DNA of 64,000 bases from an uncultured Draconibacterium sp. (lineage in GTDB: Bacteria; Bacteroidota; Bacteroidia; Bacteroidales; Prolixibacteraceae). The stretch spans positions 2,521,001 through 2,585,000 of the forward strand of contig NZ_OY776414.1 of assembly GCF_963675585.1 (NCBI RefSeq). The letters run 5' to 3'. Below are positions 15,161-21,985 of this stretch, one piece after another. Numbering within the stretch: position 1 is the stretch's first letter; each line of letters opens with the position of its first letter. The translations under genes and the position numbers were made by a program. The notes under the pieces were generated by a model. That model ran no database searches. It was not told the DNA's origin and worked only from the letters and a program-made list of their open reading frames with translations.

Positions 15161-15961
15161 TTATTTCTCGCCTGCCTCGTTTTCTTCATACAGGTTCTTT
15201 TCAAGAATCTCAGTGAGCGTTTCTTTTGAAATGCGTCGTTTAATTTCACCATGTTGCGACACCGAAATAGAACCACGCTCTTCGGAAACTACAATACACA
15301 ACGAATCTGAATTTTCAGTCATTCCAACTGCAGCCCTGTGGCGCAATCCCAAAGCCTGATCGAGTGCTTTTTTGGTAAGTGGTAAAATACATCCGGCGGC
15401 AATAATTTTATTTCCTTTTACAATTATTGCACCGTCGTGAAGGGGGGAGTTTTTAAAAAAAATGGTGCGAATTAACGCTGATGAAATTCGTGCATTTATT
15501 TTTTCTCCAGAGCTTATCTGCTCATTCAAATCCGATTCTCCTGCAATCACAATCAGAGCTCCCGTTTTTGTTTTTCCCATTGCAACGCAAGAATCTACAA
15601 GACTATCGATTTGTTGCTGATTTATGGTTTTAACTTTATTGGTACCAAACAATTTATCGAGCGACAACACCTTGTTGACATTGTAATTTGTTCCGATAAA
15701 TACCAAAAACTTCCGTATTTCGGGATGAAAAACAACAATAAGCGCCAAAACTCCAACACCAATAAACTGCCCCATAATTGAGCCCAGCAGTTCCATATTT
15801 AAAGCCCTAACGACCAGCCAAAACAAGTACAAAGAGAATAAGCCGATTACAATATTAAAAGCTACGGTTCCTTTTATAAGACGATACAACTGAAAGAGCA
15901 AAAATGCCACCAGCAATATGTCTAGAATATCAAGAAAACGTATGGTAATAAATGTAAGCAT
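15161..15961 (-). CDS. cdaA: Diadenylate cyclase (c-di-AMP synthase), CdaA type
   Basis: The 266-residue protein has three N-terminal membrane helices (about 12-30, 36-52, 62-78) and a DAC catalytic domain with the signature LHDGA (Asp176-Gly177-Ala178) and RHR (207-209). Both are needed for joining two ATP molecules into c-di-AMP. Length and membrane topology fit CdaA rather than DisA. Its start codon overlaps the folP stop by one base (TAATG), so translation is coupled. Folate and c-di-AMP genes sit together in this way in other Bacteroidota. c-di-AMP usually controls potassium balance and cell-wall state. Confidence 0.95.
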   Translation of the reverse strand: MLTFITIRFLDILDILLVAFLLFQLYRLIKGTVAFNIVIGLFSLYLFWLVVRALNMELLGSIMGQFIGVGVLALIVVFHPEIRKFLVFIGTNYNVNKVLSLDKLFGTNKVKTINQQQIDSLVDSCVAMGKTKTGALIVIAGESDLNEQISSGEKINARISSALIRTIFFKNSPLHDGAIIVKGNKIIAAGCILPLTKKALDQALGLRHRAAVGMTENSDSLCIVVSEERGSISVSQHGEIKRRISKETLTEILEKNLYEENEAGEK

Positions 15962-16839
15962 TAGATTAAAGTAGCTTTTATTTCACAAAAAATCTTTACG
16001 GCCTCAACCGCTTCTTTTACATCGTGTACGCGCAATATATCAGCTCCGCCCATTAATGCAAGCGTGTTGGCAACCGTAGTTCCGTTCAATGCCGTTTCTG
16101 GTTCTATATCCAAAGCTTTCCAAATCATCGATTTACGGCTTAATCCAACCATTACAGGCAATTGAAAAACTTTAAACGAATCCAACCGGTTGAGCAAATC
16201 ATAATTATGATCGAGATTCTTCCCAAATCCAAATCCCGGATCAAGGATAACATCTTTTACTCCCAGTTTTGTAAGGCGTTTCACTTTTTCGGCAAAATAC
16301 GATGAAATATCTTTGATCAGATCATCGTATTGCGGATCGTCCTGCATGTCGCGTGGAGTACCCTGAATATGCGATAGAATGTAAGGCATTTGTAATTTGC
16401 CAATGGTTTCAAACATTTTCGAATCGAGTGCACCCCCCGAAATATCATTCACGATAACCGGTCCAATTTCATCAATTACACGTACCGCAACCCACGACCG
16501 AAACGTGTCAATTGATATCGGAATTTCAGGAAACTCTTTCCGAATGGACTGAACTGCAGGCAACAAGCGCCCCAGCTCCATTTTAGTTGATATCGGATCA
16601 GCTCCTGGCCGTGTGGAAACCGCTCCCACATCGATTACTGAAACGCCCGCTGAAATCATTTGTTCAACAGCTGTTAACATGGTTTTTTCGTCTTCCATTT
16701 TTCCTCCATCGTAGAAGGAATCGGGCGTAATATTTACAATTCCCATAACAATTGGAATGGATAGATCTATTGTACTGTCCCCCAAATGAATCGTACTATT
16801 ACGTTTTAGGAATTTGCCCGCCGACTGTGTAATCAACAT
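15961..16839 (-). CDS. folP: Dihydropteroate synthase
   Basis: The 292-residue protein has the family signatures VMGIVNITPDSFYDGGK (31-47), DVGAVSTRPGA, DPGFGFGKN and GLSRKS. These bind the pterin pyrophosphate and p-aminobenzoate in a TIM barrel. The reaction makes 7,8-dihydropteroate in folate synthesis and is the sulfonamide target. It is the first gene of a two-gene unit with cdaA. The start at 16839 leaves a 20-residue leader before the barrel, normal for the phylum. Confidence 0.95.
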   Translation of the reverse strand: MLITQSAGKFLKRNSTIHLGDSTIDLSIPIVMGIVNITPDSFYDGGKMEDEKTMLTAVEQMISAGVSVIDVGAVSTRPGADPISTKMELGRLLPAVQSIRKEFPEIPISIDTFRSWVAVRVIDEIGPVIVNDISGGALDSKMFETIGKLQMPYILSHIQGTPRDMQDDPQYDDLIKDISSYFAEKVKRLTKLGVKDVILDPGFGFGKNLDHNYDLLNRLDSFKVFQLPVMVGLSRKSMIWKALDIEPETALNGTTVANTLALMGGADILRVHDVKEAVEAVKIFCEIKATLI

Positions 16840-16963
16840 CAGGTCAAAGCTTTTATGTTTAACAATTTATTTACAACTCGTAACAAGTCGTTAACTACAA
16901 ATGTAAAATAAAACAGCTCAATTTTCTCATTTTTTAATACTTTTATCCGGCATTTTAAACAGT

Positions 16964-17509
16964 ATGGAAAAGACAAACAAACAATACGACCAGGTAATTT
17001 CTATTTGCCGAAATATATTCTCAAAAAAAATGACCGATTACGGAACAGCGTGGAGAATACTGCGCCCGAAATCCTTAACCGATCAGATTTACATTAAGGC
17101 ACAACGCATTAGAAGCATCGAAGAAAAGGGTGTTACCAAAGTAGATGAAGGTGTAAAACCCGAATTTATCGGAATTATTAATTACTGCATTATGGGTTTA
17201 ATTCAGTTGGAATTGGGCCCGGCCGATGAAGAATTACCCAACGACAAAACCCAGGCACTTTACGATACTTATTTTGATCAGGCTAAAAAGTTGATGATGG
17301 ACAAAAACCACGACTATGGCGAAGCCTGGAGAAATATGCGCATTAGTTCGTACACCGATTTAATTTTAATGAAAATTAAGCGCACCAAACAAATTGAAGA
17401 CAATCAGGGTAAAACAATTATTTCGGAAGGAATTGATGCCAATTATATGGACATGATCAATTACGCCGTTTTTGCCCTAATTAAAATTGAATTTGAAAAC
17501 GAAGATTAA
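16964..17509 (+). CDS. DUF1599 protein with two tandem repeats
   Basis: The 181-residue protein contains two copies of the same module: MTDYGTAWRILRPKSLTDQIYIKAQRIRSIEEKG near residue 24 and NHDYGEAWRNMRISSYTDLILMKIKRTKQIEDNQ near residue 110. Each ends in a helix with NYCIMGLIQLEL or NYAVFALIKIEF. This is the DUF1599 domain (also called a nucleotide-modification-associated domain). It looks like an all-helical, possibly nucleotide-binding fold. Function is unknown. It is nine bases upstream of the DoxX-like gene and divergent from folP. Confidence 0.85.
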   Translation: MEKTNKQYDQVISICRNIFSKKMTDYGTAWRILRPKSLTDQIYIKAQRIRSIEEKGVTKVDEGVKPEFIGIINYCIMGLIQLELGPADEELPNDKTQALYDTYFDQAKKLMMDKNHDYGEAWRNMRISSYTDLILMKIKRTKQIEDNQGKTIISEGIDANYMDMINYAVFALIKIEFENED

Positions 17510-17518
17510 TTCTTTAAT

Positions 17519-18649
17519 ATGAAAATAGTCAAGCACATTGCCCGTATACTTTTTGGTATCATTTTTATTTTCTCCGGATTTGTAAAAGGAATCGATCCGC
17601 TGGGATCGACTTACAAGTTCACCGATTATTTTAATGCATTGGGAATGGAATGGTTGATTTGGGCTGCTTTCCCACTTGGAATTCTGCTTGCCTTTGGCGA
17701 ATTTGCCATTGGTATTGCTTTCCTATTTAACTGGTGGATGCGCTTATTTTCGTGGCTGGGACTTTTATTCATGGCCTTTTTTACCCCGTTAACCTTATGG
17801 ATTGCACTTAAAAATCCGGTTACCGACTGCGGTTGTTTTGGCGATGCGCTGGTAATTTCAAACTGGGAGACCTTTTATAAAAACCTGGTAATAATAGTTA
17901 TTGCAATAGTTGCAGTAGTTAACCGCGACTGGTTTGCCAAACAGGTAAAAACCAAGGCTCCGGCCATTTTAAGCCTTTTATCGTTTATCGTTTATTTTGG
18001 AATCGTATTTTACTCGTACAACCACTTGCCCGTTTTTGATTTCAGACCTTATAAAACAGGAACAAATATTCCGGAAGCGATGAGCACACCGGAAGGAGCG
18101 CCGCAAGAGGTATACGAAAACATCTTTTATTACAAGAACAAAAATACGGGTGAGGTAAAAAAATTCACTGAACAAAATTATCCGTGGAAGGACACCCTAA
18201 ACTGGGAATATGATAACCTGGAATCGAAACTGATACAGGAAGGTTACGAACCTCCTATTCACGATTTCAGAATTGAAACACCGGATGGAGAGAACATAAT
18301 CGACTTTTTTATTTACGACGAAAATTATGTTTTTATGCTGGTGGCTTACGATTTATCCAAAACATCAACCAAGTCGCAGGATGAAATAAATACATTGGCA
18401 AACTGGGCAATGGCGCAAGACTTATCATTTATTTGCCTTACATCGAGTGTATACGAAGAGTCAATGGCTTTTGCTGAAGCGAACAATGCACCCTATGAAT
18501 TTTTCAATTGCGACGAAGTTACCTTAAAAACAATCATCCGTTCGAATCCGGGATTAGTGGTCCTAAAAGATGGGAATGTAGTTGGGAAATGGCATTACAA
18601 CGATATTCCTACACCCGAAGAATTTCAGAAAAAGTTTATGACGGAATAG
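17519..18649 (+). CDS. DoxX/MauE-like membrane protein with C-terminal thioredoxin-like domain
   Basis: The 376-residue protein has four N-terminal helices with the DoxX-type pattern IFSGFVKGIDPLGS, then TDCGCFGDAL (Cys104, Cys106) at the membrane edge as in MauE-like proteins. A fifth helix lies near 148-168. The C-terminal part (about 245-376) has a thioredoxin-like outline, NPGLVVLKDGNVVGKW, without a CxxC. It matches a conserved Bacteroidota family (BT_3928-like) of unknown role. The Cys-x-Cys pair and thioredoxin fold suggest redox exchange across the membrane; this is inference. Confidence 0.8.
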   Translation: MKIVKHIARILFGIIFIFSGFVKGIDPLGSTYKFTDYFNALGMEWLIWAAFPLGILLAFGEFAIGIAFLFNWWMRLFSWLGLLFMAFFTPLTLWIALKNPVTDCGCFGDALVISNWETFYKNLVIIVIAIVAVVNRDWFAKQVKTKAPAILSLLSFIVYFGIVFYSYNHLPVFDFRPYKTGTNIPEAMSTPEGAPQEVYENIFYYKNKNTGEVKKFTEQNYPWKDTLNWEYDNLESKLIQEGYEPPIHDFRIETPDGENIIDFFIYDENYVFMLVAYDLSKTSTKSQDEINTLANWAMAQDLSFICLTSSVYEESMAFAEANNAPYEFFNCDEVTLKTIIRSNPGLVVLKDGNVVGKWHYNDIPTPEEFQKKFMTE

Positions 18650-18659
18650 AAGAACCGGG

Positions 18660-18723
18660 AATTGACAAATTATAAACCTGTCAAATTGTGAAATTGATAA
18701 ATTGTGAATTTATTAAATGGAAA
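18660..18723. repeat. Tandem 8-base-period array
   Basis: Eight consecutive octads: AATTGACA, AATTATAA, ACCTGTCA, AATTGTGA, AATTGATA, AATTGTGA, ATTTATTA, AATGGAAA. The consensus is AATTGTGA. It begins about 10 bases after the preceding stop codon. Confidence 0.8.
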
Positions 18724-18777
18724 AATGCCATTTTATATTGGGTAATGGTTGTTGGTTATTCACACCTTTACTTTTAT

Positions 18778-18847
18778 CTTCTGACTTTGAGCTTTTGATT
18801 TTTGACTTTTGACTTCTAACTTCAGGCTTCTGACTCCCGGTTTTTGA
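18778..18847. repeat. Tandem 7-base-period array
   Basis: Ten heptads in perfect phase: CTTCTGA, CTTTGAG, CTTTTGA, TTTTTGA, CTTTTGA, CTTCTAA, CTTCAGG, CTTCTGA, CTCCCGG, TTTTTGA. Consensus CTTYTGA. It lies in the 311-base gap before tpiA. The rest of that gap, 18848-18960, holds a candidate promoter and nothing else visible. Confidence 0.85.
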
Positions 18848-18911
18848 ATGAACAAATAGTTAATTGTAAAAAAACTTGATTTTATGGTACCCTAAAATTC
18901 AACAATTCGGC

Positions 18912-18919
18912 TAATTTTG
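18912..18919 (+). promoter_or_regulatory. Candidate -7 element of tpiA
   Basis: TAATTTTG matches TAnnTTTG and lies 41 bases before the ATG at 18961. No clear TTTG occurs at the expected upstream position. Confidence 0.4.
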
Positions 18920-18960
18920 TGTGCGATTTTGAAATATCTAATAAACTAAAATTCAATAAT

Positions 18961-19719
18961 ATGAGACAAAAGATAGTTGCAGGAAACTGGAAACTAAACA
19001 CCACAGTTCAGGAAGGTGTTGAATTGGCAAAAGCAGTTGATACAATTGTTGCAGAACAAGGTGCTGAAGATGTAGTTGTAGTATTAGGAGTTCCTTTTAC
19101 TCACCTTACAAAAGTTGCAGAAACTGTTAACACTGAACGTATTGGTGTTGCATCTCAAAACTGTGCTGCTGAAGCAAAAGGTGCTTACACCGGTGAAGTA
19201 TCAGTAAGCATGATCAAATCTACAGGTGCTAAATATGTGATTTTAGGTCACTCAGAGCGTCGTGAATATTATGGTGAAACAAGCGAGACTTTAAACAAAA
19301 AATTAGCATTGGCACTGGAAGCCGGATTGACTCCAATTTACTGTTGTGGTGAAGCGTTAGATATTCGCGAAGCCGGTACTCACAACGAATTTGTAGTAAA
19401 TCAATTGGAAGAAACAGTATTCCAACTGTCTGCCGAAGATTTCAAAAAAATCGTTATTGCTTACGAACCAATCTGGGCAATCGGTACAGGAGTAACTGCA
19501 AGTTCGGCTCAGGCTCAAGACATGCATGCAAATCTTCGTGCTGCAATTACTGCTAAATTTGGTGAAGAAGTTGCTGAAGGAACTTCAATCCTTTACGGAG
19601 GAAGCTGTAATCCCAAAAATGCTAACGAACTATTTTCGAACAAAGATGTTGATGGTGGTTTAATTGGAGGCGCATCACTTAAAGCTGAAGATTTTATCGG
19701 AATCATTAATGCCTACTAA
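18961..19719 (+). CDS. tpiA: Triose-phosphate isomerase
   Basis: Start is the ATG at 18961 because the protein then opens [13 protein letters not shown], the universal N-terminus. An upstream in-frame GTG at 18919 falls on the promoter element. The 252-residue enzyme has Lys11, His97 in GHSERR and Glu169 in [10 protein letters not shown], the catalytic set that interconverts dihydroxyacetone phosphate and glyceraldehyde 3-phosphate. The phosphate loop is LYGGS and LIGGASL. It is monocistronic with its own promoter and strong terminator. Codon choice looks more biased than in neighbours, as for a highly expressed gene. Confidence 0.97.
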   Translation: MRQKIVAGNWKLNTTVQEGVELAKAVDTIVAEQGAEDVVVVLGVPFTHLTKVAETVNTERIGVASQNCAAEAKGAYTGEVSVSMIKSTGAKYVILGHSERREYYGETSETLNKKLALALEAGLTPIYCCGEALDIREAGTHNEFVVNQLEETVFQLSAEDFKKIVIAYEPIWAIGTGVTASSAQAQDMHANLRAAITAKFGEEVAEGTSILYGGSCNPKNANELFSNKDVDGGLIGGASLKAEDFIGIINAY

Positions 19720-19750
19720 GAAGTAAGCAACACGCTTAAAGACATACTTT

Positions 19751-19800
19751 TAAAGCCACCTTTTTGTCGAACGACAAAAAGGTGGCTTTATTTTTTATTT
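19751..19800 (+). terminator. Strong Rho-independent terminator of tpiA
   Basis: TAAAGCCACCTTTTTGTCG and its exact reverse complement (19751-19790) form a near-perfect hairpin followed by a T-rich tract. It separates tpiA from the next gene cluster. Confidence 0.92.
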
Positions 19801-19887
19801 AAACATTTTGCTCTTAACCGAATATATTTTGAAGTAATTATTACTTTTATACCCATAATTTCTGACAATTTAACGCAATCGACAAAA

Positions 19888-19902
19888 ACCGGATCATCCG
19901 GT
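19888..19902. promoter_or_regulatory. 15-base palindrome upstream of the sigma-factor cluster
   Basis: ACCGGAT-C-ATCCGGT is a perfect palindrome with seven-base arms, 50 bases before the first gene of the cluster. It is GC-rich in an AT-rich gap and has the form of an operator for a dimeric regulator. No T-run follows, so it is not a terminator. Confidence 0.45.
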
Positions 19903-19952
19903 AAGCGCTAATTTACAGAGATTTATTAACCAACTTCAAAAAAAACTGTACA

Positions 19953-20402
19953 ATGAAAAACCAATTTTTAATAGTATCATTTGTTTTAGCCCTCTTTATC
20001 TCAAGTTGTAATTCTTCTAAAAAGTCGGATGAAGTTGCATCCTATTCCTACCAGGAAGAAAAAGTTGAAATGAGTGCGGAATTAAAGGCCAAAATGCCGG
20101 AATGGGTAGAAGAAGGCAAAATTTGTTACGGTTTGGTAGTTCAGATAACGGAAGATAATGTTCCGGTAAAAGGGAAAGCCATTAAAGCCAAAGTGGTACA
20201 AATAGGTAAAGATGCCGTAAAAATGAAAGCTTTGGAAACGGTAAGTCTTGCTGAAGTAGAAGGATGCAGCAAAATGGGAATTTCGAAAGGTGAAACCTGG
20301 GATGAAAATGACGGAGACTTCTATCTAACCCGGGAAGAAGCTATTAACCGCTTAAAAGAAATGAAAGTGTATAAAAATTCGGGGAAAGTTACCGTTGACT
20401 AA
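19953..20402 (+). CDS. Small predicted lipoprotein of unknown function
   Basis: The 149-residue protein starts with a lipoprotein signal ending ISSC (Cys19). The mature part is rich in Lys and Glu, with a beta-rich segment NVPVKGKAIKAKVVQIGKD and two further cysteines (in KICYG and EGCSKM). It is the first gene after the palindrome and 18 bases before the sigma factor. The position suggests it belongs to the sigma-controlled envelope cluster. I do not recognise the family. Confidence 0.72.
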   Translation: MKNQFLIVSFVLALFISSCNSSKKSDEVASYSYQEEKVEMSAELKAKMPEWVEEGKICYGLVVQITEDNVPVKGKAIKAKVVQIGKDAVKMKALETVSLAEVEGCSKMGISKGETWDENDGDFYLTREEAINRLKEMKVYKNSGKVTVD

Positions 20403-20420
20403 TTATCTATTCCATTTCCA

Positions 20421-20990
20421 ATGACTGACAGTCAGATAATAAAGGAAATACAAAAAGACAATAACCTCGCTTTTCGGACATTAATTGAAAAATACAAAAA
20501 ACTTGTTTTTAATACGGCATTCCGACTTGTAAAAAACACGTCGGATGCCGAAGATATTTTTCAGGATGTGTTCCTGGAAATTTATAAATCGTGTGCGTAT
20601 ATTCAAAACGACGACGATCTTACCATGTGGATTTATAAAATTTCGTACAATAAATCCATTAGCTTTTTACGGAAAAAAAATCCGGCAAAAGCCAACAATT
20701 CCCCCGACGAAAAAAACACGACAGAACCAAGCAATAAACGATTCATTGAAAATGCCACTCCGGTAAAAAAGCTGGAAGAAAAAGAAAACATTGCCCACTT
20801 ATATCGTTTAATCGATCAACTTCCCGACAAACAGAAAACTGTTTTACTCTTACATAAATTTGAAGGATTCACACAAAAAGAGATTTGTGAAAAACTAGAC
20901 ATGTCCATCGACTCGGTTGAATCGCTTATTTACAGAGCTAAAAAGAACCTACGACAGAAGCTTACAGAATATTTAAAACTTAATTCCTGA
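20421..20990 (+). CDS. RNA polymerase sigma factor, ECF subfamily
   Basis: The 189-residue protein has region 2 (AFRTLIEKYKKLVFNTAFRLVKNTSDAEDIFQDVFLEIYKS) with the DAEDIFQDVF motif, and region 4 (LPDKQKTVLLLHKFEGFTQKEICEKLDMSIDSVESLIYRAKKNLR), a helix-turn-helix for -35 binding. The linker is Asn/Lys/Pro-rich. Two proteins with single N-terminal membrane anchors follow within 575 bases and are candidate regulators of it. It probably directs transcription of part or all of the downstream cluster. Confidence 0.92.
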   Translation: MTDSQIIKEIQKDNNLAFRTLIEKYKKLVFNTAFRLVKNTSDAEDIFQDVFLEIYKSCAYIQNDDDLTMWIYKISYNKSISFLRKKNPAKANNSPDEKNTTEPSNKRFIENATPVKKLEEKENIAHLYRLIDQLPDKQKTVLLLHKFEGFTQKEICEKLDMSIDSVESLIYRAKKNLRQKLTEYLKLNS

Positions 20991-20994
20991 AAAA

Positions 20995-21501
20995 ATGGAA
21001 AAGAAACAACAAACCATAAAATGGCTGAATATTTTTTTGCTGATAATCAACATATCGGCATTCGCCACTTTTTTGTATATGAACCAAATCCAAAAATCAG
21101 AAACTTCCGATGCTTTTAACTCGGATGAATATTTAAAAGAAGTTTTACAATTAACCGATAAACAATTCGAGGAGATTATGGAACTAGATCAAAAAGTATT
21201 TCGCAACTACCAGGTACTCATCGATATTCAATGCGAAACAAACTTTGAATTGGTTAAAGAGCTTTCGTCCGAAAATCCTTCCGAAGATGAATTAAAAAGA
21301 CTGACTGATAAAATTGGAAAATACCATACTGCGGTAAAACGACAAACTGTAACTCATTTTCAAAACATAAAAAGTGTTTGCGATGAAGATCAAAAACTTT
21401 TACTCGATAAACTATTGCTTGAAATGATGGAGGCGGGAGACCAGTGTGAATACTGCAACAAAGCGTCTTGCTCTCGAAGAAATCAGCTGGATAAAAAATA
21501 A
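20995..21501 (+). CDS. Membrane-anchored CnrX/Spy-like (LTxxQ) periplasmic protein, candidate metal or thiol sensor
   Basis: The 168-residue protein has one N-terminal helix (about 10-28) and a helical periplasmic domain. LQLTDKQFEEIMELDQ fits the LTxxQ-type repeat of Spy/CpxP and CnrX-like sensors. It has cysteines at 80, 129, 151, 154 and 159 and histidines at 111 and 121; the C-terminal QCEYCNKASC looks like a metal or redox site. It starts four bases after the sigma factor, the place where CnrX-like proteins sit in cnr-type loci. Sensing role and ligand are inference. Confidence 0.75.
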   Translation: MEKKQQTIKWLNIFLLIINISAFATFLYMNQIQKSETSDAFNSDEYLKEVLQLTDKQFEEIMELDQKVFRNYQVLIDIQCETNFELVKELSSENPSEDELKRLTDKIGKYHTAVKRQTVTHFQNIKSVCDEDQKLLLDKLLLEMMEAGDQCEYCNKASCSRRNQLDKK

Positions 21502-21563
21502 TTTTTAAAATAGTTTCTTTTTCGCGCCGGATTTAAATTTCATTTTCGTCTTATAAAATAAGA

Positions 21564-21935
21564 ATGAATTACAATAAGTTAGAAAATAATAGCTCGTCAC
21601 AACAATCTGACAACTTATCAGATAATAACATTTCAATGCAGGTTGAAGAAATTATGGATGTTTTGGATGTTGATTCTGTTATTCCTGATGGATTAGTTGA
21701 CCGGGTTATTGATCGCAAAGAGTCCTTTGCTGTAAAAAACCATTTCAATTTCGATTTTTCCAAGTACCTTCAAATTGCTGTTGTATTTGCAGCTGCAATT
21801 TCTATTGGAATTCTGATGGGAAAGAATGCCGATATCGCGTCATTTCGCAAAAATCAGGATAAAAAAGAGAAGGCTTTGATCGAATTACGGGAAAGGTATC
21901 ATCTAACTAATAACGACTCATTCGGAAGATTATAA
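21564..21935 (+). CDS. Single-pass membrane protein, possible anti-sigma-like partner
   Basis: The 123-residue protein has a polar Ser/Asn-rich N-terminus, a helical segment (MQVEEIMDVLDVDSVIPDGLVDRVIDR), one membrane helix (about 69-86) and a short charged C-terminal tail. The layout of a cytoplasmic helical region followed by one helix resembles small anti-sigma factors, and the gene is two genes after an ECF sigma factor. There is no zinc-finger HxxxCxxC. The assignment is a guess from position and topology. Confidence 0.65.
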   Translation: MNYNKLENNSSSQQSDNLSDNNISMQVEEIMDVLDVDSVIPDGLVDRVIDRKESFAVKNHFNFDFSKYLQIAVVFAAAISIGILMGKNADIASFRKNQDKKEKALIELRERYHLTNNDSFGRL

Positions 21936-21985
21936 TATACAAACCGATTGAACTCAACGTTCGATCCTATATTATTAAATACAAA

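Noticed and set aside
18660-18847. CRISPR array
   Set aside because: Repeat units are 7-8 bases, degenerate and without spacers, and no cas gene is present.
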